Part shown: piece by piece, positions 17,091 through 26,229 of the stretch
Layout of the letters: the number at the start of each line of letters is the position of its first letter
Position numbering within the stretch: position 1 is the stretch's first letter
From: Lysobacterales bacterium
GTDB taxonomy: Bacteria; Pseudomonadota; Gammaproteobacteria; Xanthomonadales; SZUA-5
Length of the DNA stretch: 64,000 nt
NCBI GenBank assembly: GCA_022844135.1
Contig: JALHMG010000006.1
Location: forward strand, 62,001-126,000
Direction: 5' to 3'
Translations under genes and position numbers: made by a program
Notes under the pieces: model-generated
Seen by the model: only the letters and a program-made list of their open reading frames with translations
Told to the model about the DNA's origin: nothing
Database searches by the model: none

Positions 17091-19258
17091 TCCTCAGCCC
17101 CTTTCTTCAGGAAATCCTCGTACTCCGGCAGCAAAGGCGAAGCCGACTCGTCGAGCAGACCATCGCTTTGTTCGCGCGCGCGGATTTGCTCGGAGCGTAT
17201 GAAATTGTACTTCTCGCTAGAGATCGCCGACTCGGTGATGCCATCGCGTGCGATCGTAGGTTTCAAGAACACCAGCAAGTTGCGCCGCTCCTTGGTGGTC
17301 TGGCGGCTCTTGAACAGATTGCCGACCAAAGGGATATCGCCTAAGCCCGGGACCTTCTGCACCGATTCGCGCAGCTCTTCGCTGGTCAGCCCGCCGAGCA
17401 CCAGCATGCCGCGATCCGGCACCAGCACACGGGTCTTCAGCTTGCGCGTATTGGTGATCAAATCCACCGCACCTTGCTGACTGGACGGCGCAAGGCTCGA
17501 TACCTCCAGGTCGAGATCCAGCACCACGGCATCGCCCTGATTGATGTGCGGCGTGACTTTGAGCTTCAGACCCACTTCCTTGCGATCGATGGTCTGGAAA
17601 GGATTCACCACGCCCGCCTGACCGTTGTTGCCGCCCGACACGTTCGAGGCGCCGGTCGATGCATATTGGCCGGTGAGGAACGGTACTTCCTGGCCAACAC
17701 TCAGCTCAGCTTCCTGGTGATCGAGGGTCATGGTGGAGGGCGTCGACAACACGTTCGTCGAGGTATCGCCGGTCAGCGCTTTGGCCAGTGCGCCGATGCG
17801 CACGAACTGATCGTCCGTGCCGGGCAACTGCGCGGTGCCCAGAATGTAGCCGATATTCAGGCCGCCGGAGCCTGCAAGCAGCGCCGGATTCTGCGCGATG
17901 CCGAAAATGCCGCCCGACCCGCTGCTGCCGGGGAAATTGGTGCCGCCAAGAAAACCGCGGTCGGTGAACTCATCGTCTGTGGCTTGCCATTGGATGCCCA
18001 ATTCGCGCGCGGTCTGATCATTGACCTCGGCGACGATCGCCTCGATCAATACCTGCGCGCGGCGGATGTCGAGCTGGCGCACAACGTTTCGCAGTTCTTT
18101 GATGACCTGCGGCGGCGCGGTCAACACCAGCGAGTTGGTTTCCTTGTGGGCGCGAATGAAGCTGGTCGCGGCGCCGCCCTCTTTGCCGGTGGTCGCCATC
18201 TCTTTGTCGAGCAGGCTGGTCAGCGAGACTTCGAGGATCGGCACCAGCTCTTCGGCATCTGCGTATGCCAGATAAATCACTTGTGTCGAATCGCCTGCGC
18301 CGAGCGGCGTGTCGAGATTTGCCACCAGCGCCTTGTAACGTAAGCGCCGACCCTTGTCGCCAGCGATCAAGACCGAGTTGGTACGTTCGTCGGCGGCGAT
18401 CTTGTTGCCGGCCGCATCGTTCGCCGGTTGCAGCATGGTCAATGTGCGAACCACTTCGGCCGCATTCGCGTGCGTCAACGGCACGATCTCGATCTCGCTT
18501 TCGCTCTGTTGGTCGAGCCGGCGAATGATGCTCTCGATGCGCGCCACGTTACCGGCGCGATCGGTGATCACCAGGGTGTTGGAGCTCTGGTGTGGAATCA
18601 GTTGCGCGCCCTGCGGCATCAGCGCGCGCATCGCCGTGGCCATGTCCGCCGGCGTGATGTGCTTAAGCTCGATGATGCGCGTGACCAAGGCGTCGGAGTT
18701 ACCGGCGTCGATCCCGGCATCCGTCCCGGCCTTCGCTTCCGGCACGATTTTGATGATATTGCCAGCGGGGACCGCAGCAAATCCGTTCACCCGAAGCACC
18801 GACAGGAACACGTTGTAGAGCTGGTCCTGATTCATGGGCGACTGCGAAATCACCGTCACCTTGCCCGTCACCTGCGGGTCGACAACAAAGTTCTTGCCGG
18901 TGGCTTCCGACACCAGGCTGATGAAGCTGTTGATCTCCGCGTCCTTCAAGTTCAACACCTGCGTCCCGGGTTGTGCCGGGGCCGGCTCGCCTGCCGTGTA
19001 CAGCGGCGAGGGTTGTGCTGCGGTGGCAACGAGGACGGGCTCGGAGGATTGGGCCAGGGCGGCGGTGCTGATGGAAAGCGCGAGCATGAACGCTGTCCAT
19101 GCCAGCGGGGCACGGGGCACGGGGCACCGGGCACGCTTGCGGTGGAGGGCCACGAATTGGCCGATCAAGTTTCCTGCGGACGACAGTATGCGGAATACGG
19201 GCTCGCACCCGTGCCCCATGCCCCATGCCCCGTGCCTCGAAGTTCCTCTTAACATCAT
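17087..19258 (-). CDS. gspD: Type II secretion system secretin GspD
   Basis: Outer-membrane secretin, 723 residues from the ATG that overlaps the gspC stop (ATGA). N0 domain at [21 protein letters not shown]1-N3 repeats through about residue 420, then the secretin domain with [12 protein letters not shown] and the family signature [14 protein letters not shown] near the end, followed by a short C-terminal S-domain-like tail. The first about 45 residues are encoded by a GGGGCAC-repeat element and are not secretin-like. A GTG at 19120-19118 inside the repeat would give [11 protein letters not shown] followed by a good signal peptide ending ALA, and may be the real start. No gspE-N genes are in the window. 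Confidence 0.92.
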   Translation of the reverse strand: MMLRGTSRHGAWGMGHGCEPVFRILSSAGNLIGQFVALHRKRARCPVPRAPLAWTAFMLALSISTAALAQSSEPVLVATAAQPSPLYTAGEPAPAQPGTQVLNLKDAEINSFISLVSEATGKNFVVDPQVTGKVTVISQSPMNQDQLYNVFLSVLRVNGFAAVPAGNIIKIVPEAKAGTDAGIDAGNSDALVTRIIELKHITPADMATAMRALMPQGAQLIPHQSSNTLVITDRAGNVARIESIIRRLDQQSESEIEIVPLTHANAAEVVRTLTMLQPANDAAGNKIAADERTNSVLIAGDKGRRLRYKALVANLDTPLGAGDSTQVIYLAYADAEELVPILEVSLTSLLDKEMATTGKEGGAATSFIRAHKETNSLVLTAPPQVIKELRNVVRQLDIRRAQVLIEAIVAEVNDQTARELGIQWQATDDEFTDRGFLGGTNFPGSSGSGGIFGIAQNPALLAGSGGLNIGYILGTAQLPGTDDQFVRIGALAKALTGDTSTNVLSTPSTMTLDHQEAELSVGQEVPFLTGQYASTGASNVSGGNNGQAGVVNPFQTIDRKEVGLKLKVTPHINQGDAVVLDLDLEVSSLAPSSQQGAVDLITNTRKLKTRVLVPDRGMLVLGGLTSEELRESVQKVPGLGDIPLVGNLFKSRQTTKERRNLLVFLKPTIARDGITESAISSEKYNFIRSEQIRAREQSDGLLDESASPLLPEYEDFLKKGAEE
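19109..19236. repeat. Inverted GGGGCAC heptamer element inside the gspD 5' end
   Basis: The left arm at about 19107-19134 has tandem GGGGCAC units. The right arm at about 19209-19236 has complementary GTGCCCC/ATGCCCC units. The spacer is about 75 bp. It lies within the coding sequence between the coupled ATG and the signal peptide of gspD, so it either extends the N-terminus in frame or forms a 5' UTR if the GTG at 19120 is used. Confidence 0.8.
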
Positions 19259-20160
19259 GGCGACATCCTGATCGCAGGCAGTGTTTTTTCGGTGTTGCCG
19301 CGCCGCACGGTGAGCGTGATGGCGCCGGCAGATTTGAGCGAATCGATGACTTGATAGCCGGCCTCGATACTGGTCAGCGGTCGGCCGTTGACGGCGGTGA
19401 CGATGTCGTCGCCCAGCAGGCCCGCGTCGGCCAGCTGTTGGCCGTATTGATTCGATGTCAGGCGTACGCCGGCAAGTTTGCCATCGATCATCACCGGCGC
19501 GATCGAGAAGGCTTTGGCGAGGCTGCTGGGATCGGCGATCGCTTGCTGGCGGACGGCTTCCCAATCGATCGGCGCGGCAGACACCATCGGATTGACGAAG
19601 GCACCAGGCGCAGGCGCGCTGTCGAGACCAATACGGCCATTGCCCTGCACAGCGATGCCGCCGGGCGTCGATGTGGGCGCGGCCGGCACCGGGCGTGTGC
19701 CATCGGCCGGTTTGAGCCGCAGCACTTCCATCCGGCCTTGTGCGTCCAACACCACGCGATCCGGAAAGATCGCCACGATACGCGCGCCAGAGATGTCGTC
19801 GCCGGTCTTGACGATGCTTTCCTTCAGCGCCGAATCGGCAATCACCGCACGCGCCAGACGTTGATCGTTGTACGAGCTGGTGCCACGTAAGGTCAGTTGC
19901 AGCGAGGTATCGGGCGCGTTCGCATACGGGCCTGTGGCGCTCGTCGCAGCGCTACCGAAGAGGTGGTATTGCGCCAGCGGCGTAGCCGGCGGCGGCGGCG
20001 CTACCAATGCGTTCGGCGCAGACGCTGCGACTTCCGCACTCGGCGTCAGCACGCCCCATACGATGCGTACCAGAGACAAAATGATCCAGGCTACCGCCGT
20101 TGCCACCAACAGCGACGGCAACGCGCGCTCCATCTTGACCGATAGCGCCAGCGTGCTCAT
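19255..20160 (-). CDS. gspC: Type II secretion system inner-membrane protein GspC
   Basis: 301 residues. One N-terminal transmembrane helix (about 15-38), a Pro/Ala linker, the homology region that docks to GspD N0 (LAQYHLFGSA, then LQLTLRGTSSYNDQRLARAVIAD), and a C-terminal PDZ domain (VRLTSNQYGQQLADAGLLGDDIVTAVNGRPL). GspC links the inner-membrane platform to the secretin. Its ATG overlaps the stop of a 42-codon reading frame copied from rhlB (ATGA). It is followed directly by gspD. Confidence 0.92.
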   Translation of the reverse strand: MSTLALSVKMERALPSLLVATAVAWIILSLVRIVWGVLTPSAEVAASAPNALVAPPPPATPLAQYHLFGSAATSATGPYANAPDTSLQLTLRGTSSYNDQRLARAVIADSALKESIVKTGDDISGARIVAIFPDRVVLDAQGRMEVLRLKPADGTRPVPAAPTSTPGGIAVQGNGRIGLDSAPAPGAFVNPMVSAAPIDWEAVRQQAIADPSSLAKAFSIAPVMIDGKLAGVRLTSNQYGQQLADAGLLGDDIVTAVNGRPLTSIEAGYQVIDSLKSAGAITLTVRRGNTEKTLPAIRMSP

Positions 20161-20285
20161 CGCAGCGGCTCCCGCGCCAGCATCAAATCCAGACGCCAAA
20201 AGCCCGCTCGCTGCAGGCCTGAGTTCAACCCCTCGCGCCCGTCAGACACGAGGCGAGAAAAGTCCGTCAAAATCCAGTCGGTCAT
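20157..20285 (-). pseudogene. Duplicated 5' fragment of rhlB, open for 42 codons and coupled to gspC
   Basis: The frame begins MTDWILTD and continues to GLNSGLQRAGFWRL, matching RhlB, which begins MTDRILTD and has [14 protein letters not shown] at the same positions; the match fades after about 35 codons. The DNA upstream of the ATG also matches that of rhlB, including a hairpin and the ATCTGCCCGA segment. The stop overlaps the gspC ATG (ATGA). It is either debris of a duplication or a co-opted leader peptide that couples translation to gspC. Confidence 0.7.
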
Positions 20286-20298
20286 CGAATCCAATCTG

Positions 20299-20314
20299 CC
20301 CGATTGCGCTCGGG
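20299..20314 (-). promoter_or_regulatory. Leader hairpin conserved with rhlB
   Basis: CCCGA-TTGCGC-TCGGG (plus-strand reading), 14 bp upstream of the 42-codon frame. The rhlB leader has the same stem with a different loop (22180-22194, CCCGA-TACGC-TCGGG), at 16 bp from its ATG. Stem conservation with loop change suggests an RNA structure rather than protein constraint. Confidence 0.5.
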
Positions 20315-20838
20315 TCTTGTATGGAATAAATGCCACGCACTCCCGCACGATAGCGGGCGCAAGTGTATCGCATTGCGTGGGCGAAAAGCGGATGAATGGC
20401 CTCGCGCCGCATGCTTGCGCACGCAGTCGGAGGCGTTCTTTTTTCGACATCGACTCCGAACCGACGACCTCACGCGGCGCGGGCCACAAGTGGCGTTCAT
20501 TGATAAGGGGATGCCGCGACCAGATTCGAATATCGTCTCGATCAGCAAAGCTGCGCAGCGGCTCTCTAGCGTAAGGAACAAACCGATGTTGCTGCTTTGC
20601 CCACGCGTGGCACGTGGAGGCCAAGGCCAAGCGGATCGCCCTGGAACGAATTCAGACCGCACCAGACGCTCACTGAGTAAATCTACTCAGTGCGTTTTCA
20701 CATGCTTTTGGTTGCGGCCCTTCCATGCCGCGGAATCAACCATTGGCTTAGCCGATCCCGACCGGCTTCGAATCGCTCAATCGCCGCCAGATCCATGAGC
20801 CTGCGGAGCGAGCACCGCAGCCGCTGGCGAGGCCATCG
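20315..20838. other. Gene-free stretch between gspC leader and rhlB, with one clear inverted repeat
   Basis: No convincing gene in about 520 bp. It contains an inverted repeat at 20671-20692 (CACTGAGTA - AATC - TACTCAGTG, 9-bp perfect stem) followed on the plus strand by GCGTTTTC, a weak terminator-like end but with no plus-strand gene upstream. A GTGTATCGCAT segment near 20353 resembles one upstream of trxA (near 22461). The rest may be decayed duplicated DNA. Confidence 0.5.
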
Positions 20839-22164
20839 TCAACCAGCAGGCTCAGTCGCTTGTGGCGCGGCCACAGCTTCAGCCGCTTCCGGCTTCGGCC
20901 CGCGTCGGCGCTGCCGCGGTTTGCGTTGGCTATCGCGCGGTGGCCCTTTTTTCGAGGACGGCGGGCGGCGATTGAAAGTCAGGGGCGCCACATCCGCGAG
21001 CAGCTCGGACGTGATGGGTTCGACCGGGATACGCTGGCCGATGAACTGCTCGATGTCGGGCAGGCTGATCGCGTAGCGCTCGCAGGCGAAACTGATGGCG
21101 TCGCCGCTGGCGCCGAAGCGGGCCGTACGGCCGATGCGGTGGACGTAGTCTTCGCTGTCTTGCGGCAAGTCGAAGTTGAAGACGTGGCTGACAGCGGGGA
21201 TGTGCAGTCCGCGCGCGGCGACGTCGGTGGCCACCAGGATCGACAGCTCGCCTTCCTGGAAACGCTTCAGCAGCGATTGGCGTTTTTGTTGCGGCACATC
21301 GCCGGACAGAATCGCGCTCGGGAAGCCGTGCTTTTCCAGCCGAGAATGCACTTGCTCGGCGGCGTTTTTGGTGTTGACGAAGACGATCGAACGTTGCGCG
21401 TCCATGCGCGCCATCAAGCCGATCAGCAGCGGCAATTTCTCTTCGCTGGCCGGGAAATAAACGCGCTGCGCGACGCGCGCGCCGGTGACCGAATCGGTCT
21501 CAACTTTGAGCGTCTTCGGGTTGTTCATGTGCTCATACGCCAGCTCCAGCACGCGGTGCGAGAGCGTGGCGCTGAACAGCAAACCCTGGCGCTCGGCCGG
21601 CGGCGGCATCTTCCGCATCAGGTAGCGAATGTCCTTGATGAAACCGAGATCGAACATCCGATCGGCCTCATCGAGCACCACCACGTCGATGGCGCGCAGG
21701 CTGAAGACATGCTGCTTGTAATAATCGATCAGGCGCCCCGGCGTGCCGATCAACACATCGACACCATCGGCAAACTGTGCGCGCTGCTTCTCATAGTCCA
21801 CGCCGCCGTAGACCAACGCAAGGCGCAAGCCCGTGGCGTGGCCCAGTTGCACAGCGTCTTTGTGGATTTGAATCGCCAGCTCGCGCGTTGGCGCGAGAAT
21901 GACGGCGCGCGGGTCTTGCACACGGCGATCGCTGCGCGCTTCGCGTGTCAGAAGGCGCTGCATCAAGGTCACCAGAAACGCGGCGGTCTTACCGGTGCCG
22001 GTTTGCGCTTGCCCGGCGACATCGTTTCCGGCGAGGGTTTCAGGCAGCGTCAGCGCTTGAATGGGTGTGAGACGCGTAAAGCCCGCTTGGTGCAGGCCCT
22101 GGCTTAAGCCTTGGTGTAAGGCAAAGCTATCGAAATCGAGGTCCGTCAGTATCCGGTCAGTCAT
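20839..22164 (-). CDS. rhlB: DEAD-box ATP-dependent RNA helicase RhlB
   Basis: 441 residues. Q motif GFTRLTPIQ (about 28-36), Walker A AQTGTGKT at 53-60, [38 protein letters not shown], then the second RecA domain with [13 protein letters not shown] and [10 protein letters not shown]. The C-terminal about 50 residues are Arg/Lys/Pro-rich, a probable RNA- or RNase E-binding tail. RhlB unwinds RNA for the degradosome. It is divergent from trxA with a 339-bp gap, a familiar gammaproteobacterial arrangement, although rho is not next to trxA here. Confidence 0.95.
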   Translation of the reverse strand: MTDRILTDLDFDSFALHQGLSQGLHQAGFTRLTPIQALTLPETLAGNDVAGQAQTGTGKTAAFLVTLMQRLLTREARSDRRVQDPRAVILAPTRELAIQIHKDAVQLGHATGLRLALVYGGVDYEKQRAQFADGVDVLIGTPGRLIDYYKQHVFSLRAIDVVVLDEADRMFDLGFIKDIRYLMRKMPPPAERQGLLFSATLSHRVLELAYEHMNNPKTLKVETDSVTGARVAQRVYFPASEEKLPLLIGLMARMDAQRSIVFVNTKNAAEQVHSRLEKHGFPSAILSGDVPQQKRQSLLKRFQEGELSILVATDVAARGLHIPAVSHVFNFDLPQDSEDYVHRIGRTARFGASGDAISFACERYAISLPDIEQFIGQRIPVEPITSELLADVAPLTFNRRPPSSKKGPPRDSQRKPRQRRRGPKPEAAEAVAAPQATEPAG

Positions 22165-22503
22165 CTAAATCCAAATCTGCCCGATACGCTCGGGACTTGT
22201 TGAGTCAGGCCCGAACACATCCATCCTTGAGGTGTCGGTCCGCGTCGAGTTCGTTCCGAACCCGTCTGATGCACGTTGTCGCACACGCGATCAACGTACG
22301 GGCCAGCCATCATGGCGGACCAATCCTCACGGAAGCTTCATGATTCCGTTCCACGCGCGATCATGCTTGTCATCTACAATGACGTCGGTTGAAAAGCGCG
22401 CGCGCTGCCACCAAACTTCGCGGCCACGTCACATACGCCCTCGTTCCCAAAGAGCGGGTATGAGTGTATCGCATCAAGCATCCAATTTGCGGAGGAACGC
22501 ATC
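22165..22503. promoter_or_regulatory. Divergent control region of rhlB and trxA
   Basis: 339 bp without a gene. On the rhlB side lies the leader hairpin CCCGA-TACGC-TCGGG (22180-22194), shared with the copy before gspC. On the trxA side a TACAAT at 22375-22380 could be a -10 box and GCGGAGGAACGC just before the GTG is a strong ribosome site. Promoter positions are inferred, not proven. Confidence 0.45.
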
Positions 22504-22830
22504 GTGAGCGAAACCATCAGTCAGCTCAGCAGCCAGGATTTCGACGCCAACGTCTTGCAGTCGCAGACACCCGTGCTGGTCGATTTCTGGGCCGATTGGT
22601 GCGATCCCTGCAAGCGTATGGAGCCGGTGCTGGAACAACTGGCGACGGAAATGACGGGCAAACTCAAAGTCGTCAAACTGAATGTGCAAAACCATCCGGC
22701 CATCGCGAACCAGTTCAAAGTGCGCGGCCTGCCCACTTTCATGCTGTTCAAGAACGGCCAGGTGCAAGGCACGCAGATCGGCGCCATCAGCAAGACACAG
22801 CTGACGCAGTTTGTGGCGAAGGCGATGTGA
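22504..22830 (+). CDS. trxA: Thioredoxin with a CDPC active site
   Basis: 108-residue thioredoxin fold, the cytoplasmic disulfide reductant. The active site reads WADWCDPCKRM: Cys33-Asp34-Pro35-Cys36, whereas classical thioredoxins have Cys-Gly-Pro-Cys. The cis-Pro loop (RGLPTFMLF) and the rest of the fold are normal. The Gly-to-Asp change should shift the redox potential or the pKa of the attacking Cys. The GTG start has a GGAGG site 9 nt upstream. Identity as a thioredoxin is firm; whether it is the main TrxA of the cell or a specialised one is open. Confidence 0.93.
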   Translation: MSETISQLSSQDFDANVLQSQTPVLVDFWADWCDPCKRMEPVLEQLATEMTGKLKVVKLNVQNHPAIANQFKVRGLPTFMLFKNGQVQGTQIGAISKTQLTQFVAKAM

Positions 22831-22902
22831 GCGATCTGCATGAATCGCTAAGCGGCACGAAATCTTGGCGATCACCCCGAGAATGCGGATTACAATGCTC
22901 CC

Positions 22903-23664
22903 ATGGGACCCAACACACTTCGCTTCTCTCTGAGTGATCGCATCGGCGACGCCGAAGTGGGGCCTTCGCACGTCCCACTTACTCTCCTCGGCAAGTTTGC
23001 CGATGAAGTTGCCGAGTTCTTGAAGGGATCCAATAAAGAGGTCGATCCCAAGCAGCTCATTGCCTCTGTCGAATCGGGATCGTTGGCGGTTGTCGTCGAC
23101 GACCCAGGAGCGCCCGGTCTCTGGCGCGATATCGAACGTCTACGCGAACCAAGCAGCCTTGGCTCCATGGATTCGGGGCGCGCGAAAGTCATAGAAAAGT
23201 GGCAGGCGGCGGCCCGGCAGCACATCCGACGAAGCTATACGCTTTCAACTCCGAAGCTCAATATCCCAATTCGAATCGACAATGAAAGCGACTTTCGTAA
23301 CTCTCAGGCTGAGAACTGGGTGCCGGTTGAGAAGTATCTTGATGGGGTTGTTGTTGACTGGGGTGGTGCGACCTCGCCCAACGTTCATTTGAAGCTTCAA
23401 AACGGTGTGGTCCAAATCGTCTCTGCTAGCCAAAAGCAATTGTTCGAACCTTCTGGAAATGCGTTTGGCAGGCCGGCGACGCTGCGTGTCTCTGCCGAGC
23501 AGAATCTAGCGACTAGAGAGCTGCGCAAACTGGCATTGATCGAGATCATGGAAACACCGAATTGGGTCGAGGCCGAATTCGAACACCAAGTAGCAATGGG
23601 CACTCGCGCCTGGGCGGACGTCCCGGATGATTGGCTGGAGTCGCTTCGGGGCGACCGCGCATGA
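22903..23664 (+). CDS. Unrecognised 253-residue protein, first gene of a PIN-domain pair
   Basis: No family recognised. It begins MGPNTLRFSLSDRIGDAEVGP, is mostly soluble and mixed alpha/beta with no signal peptide, and ends in a Trp-rich acidic segment (MGTRAWADVPDDWLESL). The middle (about 150-195: VDWGGATSPNVHLKLQNGVVQIV) looks like a small beta domain. The stop overlaps the start of a PIN-domain gene (ATGA), which suggests a partner or antitoxin role, though most antitoxins are much shorter. A TACAAT -10-like box sits 7 nt before the ATG, so the mRNA may be leaderless. Lower GC and looser codon use than neighbours suggest horizontal origin. Confidence 0.7.
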   Translation: MGPNTLRFSLSDRIGDAEVGPSHVPLTLLGKFADEVAEFLKGSNKEVDPKQLIASVESGSLAVVVDDPGAPGLWRDIERLREPSSLGSMDSGRAKVIEKWQAAARQHIRRSYTLSTPKLNIPIRIDNESDFRNSQAENWVPVEKYLDGVVVDWGGATSPNVHLKLQNGVVQIVSASQKQLFEPSGNAFGRPATLRVSAEQNLATRELRKLALIEIMETPNWVEAEFEHQVAMGTRAWADVPDDWLESLRGDRA

Positions 23665-24164
23665 GTTCGTCGGTGCTGCTTGACACAAGCTTCCTAGTCA
23701 GTCTCTTCGATAAAGATCGCACCAACCACGGTGTTGCGCAGGAGTACTATCGTTTCATGCTTGCGCATGGCGTTGCGATGTATTTCTCTTCGATAGTGGC
23801 CGCCGAATACGGCATCAAGGCCAACATCGGCGATCTTCCGATTAGGAACTTTCGGCCACTGAACTTTAGCGTTGCGCATGCGCAGGTTGCGGCGAAGCTC
23901 TGGAACGCAATCGAGCGCGAATCGAACGACAAACGAGAAGTCGTTCGCGATGATGTAAAGCTGATTGCCCAGGCCTCTGATGAAGGTATCCATTTTGTCC
24001 TAACCGAAGATGCCAAGACGCTCTACAAGTACTGTGAGCGATTGCGCACCAACGGTCACGTGCAGGTTAGAGCTGTAAAGCTGGTTGATGGATTTGGTCC
24101 CAGCGCATTGCGTGCAGACGGGCAAAGCGATTTGCTCGATGTGATTACGAACCCGGCTATGTAG
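23661..24164 (+). CDS. PIN-domain protein, putative ribonuclease toxin
   Basis: 167 residues. The PIN acidic set is visible: Asp8 in LLDTSFLVSLFDKD, Glu49 in VAAEYGI, Asp97/Asp98 in VRDDVKLIAQA, and Asp117 in LTEDAKTLYKY. These coordinate Mg for single-strand RNA cleavage in VapC-like enzymes. It is coupled by a 4-bp overlap to a 253-residue upstream gene instead of a short DNA-binding antitoxin. An extension to 23631 exists but would run deeper into the upstream gene. Target RNA unknown. Confidence 0.8.
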   Translation: MSSSVLLDTSFLVSLFDKDRTNHGVAQEYYRFMLAHGVAMYFSSIVAAEYGIKANIGDLPIRNFRPLNFSVAHAQVAAKLWNAIERESNDKREVVRDDVKLIAQASDEGIHFVLTEDAKTLYKYCERLRTNGHVQVRAVKLVDGFGPSALRADGQSDLLDVITNPAM

Positions 24165-24200
24165 TGTGAGCGGGGAAGACCTCACCGCCTTCGAACCGAT

Positions 24201-24986
24201 TTACTGGCTAGTTCGCACGTGCCGTCGAAACGCGGCGTCCAAAGCACTGACCTCAATGTCTGCCGTAGATCGGATAGCGCTGATCTTGTCGGTCGCTGTC
24301 GCCAGTTCGATCGCCAACCATCGCCGCACCTCTGGCGTCACCGACTGCGTATCGACTTCGCGCGCGGCCGCTTTGGCAATCAAGAGTGCATCGATCATCG
24401 CGCGCTCGCCTGCCTCCACCCACGGCGCGCTGCAGAGCTCGGAGAATGCCGTCGGCGGTTGCGAATTCGCTGCGGCGATCCAGCGACACGCGAGCAGTGG
24501 GCGCAGCGCGTAGAACACTTTCTTCAAGCGCACTTCCTCGCCTTGCAAATGCTCGGCGATCACGCCGCGCGCCATCGACAGATAGTGATGGTAAGCCGTC
24601 GGTGCGCGAAAGGCGCCAGGCAACAGCGTGCGCAGCTCGTCGGCCAGTCCGTCGCGATCGGCGTAAACAATGGGCGATCCAAGCCACTCGTTGAGCGCTG
24701 CGTTGCCACGCAGAAAGAGTCGCAGGGTCTTGCGCAACTCCCAGCCGGAGAGATCCAGGTCGCCCGGCAGCATCGCCTCAATCACGTCGCGCGGCTCACC
24801 GATGGTCAAATACCAGTCGCGCTTGTGGGCGTAGATAAAGCGCACATCGTAGTCGGAATCGGGCGAGGCAAAACCCCAGGCGCGCGAGCCCGATTCGGCG
24901 GCGAACAGGATCCGCACCTCGTGCTGCGACTCGATGGCAGCGATGGCGTCTTCGATCGCGCGGATCATCGACATGTCGCCTGCCAT
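24201..24986 (-). CDS. RlaP-like nucleotidyltransferase, short paralogue
   Basis: 261 residues. It carries the polymerase-beta superfamily motif ESGSRAWGFASPDSDYDVRFIY at about 31-52, with the paired acidic residues of the second half (SDYD) that bind metal. The remainder is helical, with LRKTLRLFLRGNAALNEWL and LKKVFYALRPLLA, as in the PF10127 (RlaP, RNA-ligase-associated) family. The start overlaps the end of the next nucleotidyltransferase gene by 22 bp, so the pair is co-expressed. The substrate may be an RNA end; no RNA ligase or RtcB gene is adjacent. Confidence 0.8.
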   Translation of the reverse strand: MAGDMSMIRAIEDAIAAIESQHEVRILFAAESGSRAWGFASPDSDYDVRFIYAHKRDWYLTIGEPRDVIEAMLPGDLDLSGWELRKTLRLFLRGNAALNEWLGSPIVYADRDGLADELRTLLPGAFRAPTAYHHYLSMARGVIAEHLQGEEVRLKKVFYALRPLLACRWIAAANSQPPTAFSELCSAPWVEAGERAMIDALLIAKAAAREVDTQSVTPEVRRWLAIELATATDKISAIRSTADIEVSALDAAFRRHVRTSQ

Positions 24987-26110
24987 TGCGCGGTCAAGTC
25001 GCGCAGCAACCGATCAACCTCGCCGCGATCCGCGGCCTCGTGCAGCGGTGCGCGGTTGCGCAGTTCAGCACAACGCGCACGAATGTCGTCGGCGATGGCC
25101 ATCACTTCCGTATAGCTGTAAGCGCCGGCGCGGATGCGCTTCAGTAGCGCCAGGGGCTCGCCGTCGAAGCGGACGATCGGCGCGCCAGAGGTCAGGATCG
25201 ACTCGCCGGATAGCAGCAACCGCACAGTGTGCATCAGGTTCTTGGCGTCGTAATCGAGCGCCCCGGATTCCTGGGCCTGCCAGCGCGCCTCGTTGCGCTC
25301 GCGGCGCCAGGTCCAGTAGTTGTGGTGATCCTCGCAAGCCTGGCGCCATGCCTGTTCGTTGTAGAGCAGCAGCCCGGCGAACCGCGGCCCTTCGTCCTCG
25401 ATAGGGATGGATTCGAGCGCAAGTTGATCGTCGCGAAACACGCCGCGAGCACCTTCGCCATAGCGATACAATCGATACACACCGCTGGCATGCTCCAGAC
25501 GCGCCGCGTGGCAATGCTCAAGCGCTACGTCCCATCGATCGAGCGCAAGCGGCCGACACGGCGCCGAGCCTGTTTCCATCCCGGCACGCGGAATGACGTA
25601 GCAATAGTCTTCCTTGCGCGGCGGCGCCTCCGATTTGGGCTGATTGATCCACTTGTTCTGGCCCTTGGCTTTCTTGATCTGACTGTACGCATAGCCGATA
25701 TGCGTGTCGGCGCATTGCCGCGTGATGAAGATCTCGCGTCGCTCCCGCAGCGCCGCCATCGTGTCGCTGTCGATGCGCACGCAATCGCCGGGCATGTACA
25801 ACAGCTCCAGGATGTTGGGATTGGCGTTGGCCAATAACTCCAGCGTACGTTTGAGCGAGTAGTACACCTCGTTGTGGCGCGCGTCGGCGATCAACTCCGC
25901 TGGCGGCGTCAGCGCCAGGAACTCGGAGGGCGCCTGCGCAAAAACGCCGCGTAAATCGGTATCGCTGGCGTCAGAGTGCGTCCCATACGCGCGCGAGCCG
26001 GAGACGCATTCGAACAGAACTCGGCGAGGCTCGGCTCGAAGCTGGTCCAGGGTTGAGACGGATTTCACGGCCAGGGCTGGGTTGGGCGACGCGCTCAGTA
26101 TGCGTGCCAC
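24965..26110 (-). CDS. RlaP-like nucleotidyltransferase, long paralogue
   Basis: 381 residues from a GTG at 26110 (a GTG at 26065 is also possible). Motif ECVSGSRAYGTHSDASDTDLRGVF near residue 34 holds the GSRAYG and DTD elements of nucleotidyltransferases. A Lys/Asn-rich helical part (SQIKKAKGQNKWIN) and a C-terminal YDAKNLMHTVRLLLSGESIL segment follow, as in phage and bacterial PF10127 proteins. It is upstream of and overlaps the 261-residue paralogue. Two different nucleotidyltransferases in one transcript suggest a two-subunit or two-step nucleic-acid end modification. Confidence 0.8.
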   Translation of the reverse strand: MARILSASPNPALAVKSVSTLDQLRAEPRRVLFECVSGSRAYGTHSDASDTDLRGVFAQAPSEFLALTPPAELIADARHNEVYYSLKRTLELLANANPNILELLYMPGDCVRIDSDTMAALRERREIFITRQCADTHIGYAYSQIKKAKGQNKWINQPKSEAPPRKEDYCYVIPRAGMETGSAPCRPLALDRWDVALEHCHAARLEHASGVYRLYRYGEGARGVFRDDQLALESIPIEDEGPRFAGLLLYNEQAWRQACEDHHNYWTWRRERNEARWQAQESGALDYDAKNLMHTVRLLLSGESILTSGAPIVRFDGEPLALLKRIRAGAYSYTEVMAIADDIRARCAELRNRAPLHEAADRGEVDRLLRDLTAQWQATCR

Positions 26111-26229
26111 GGCCCCGCCAAGACAGATGGCGCCGCGGTATCATCTTCACGTACTCCTGACGATTTCGTTCTTTGGACCAGGATCGCTCGCAGAATAGGG
26201 TGCGTTCCCGCCTCGTGCCGGGATATGCG

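Noticed and set aside
20671-20692. Intrinsic terminator
   Set aside because: Stem is good but the T-run is short and faces no upstream gene; kept only as an inverted repeat.
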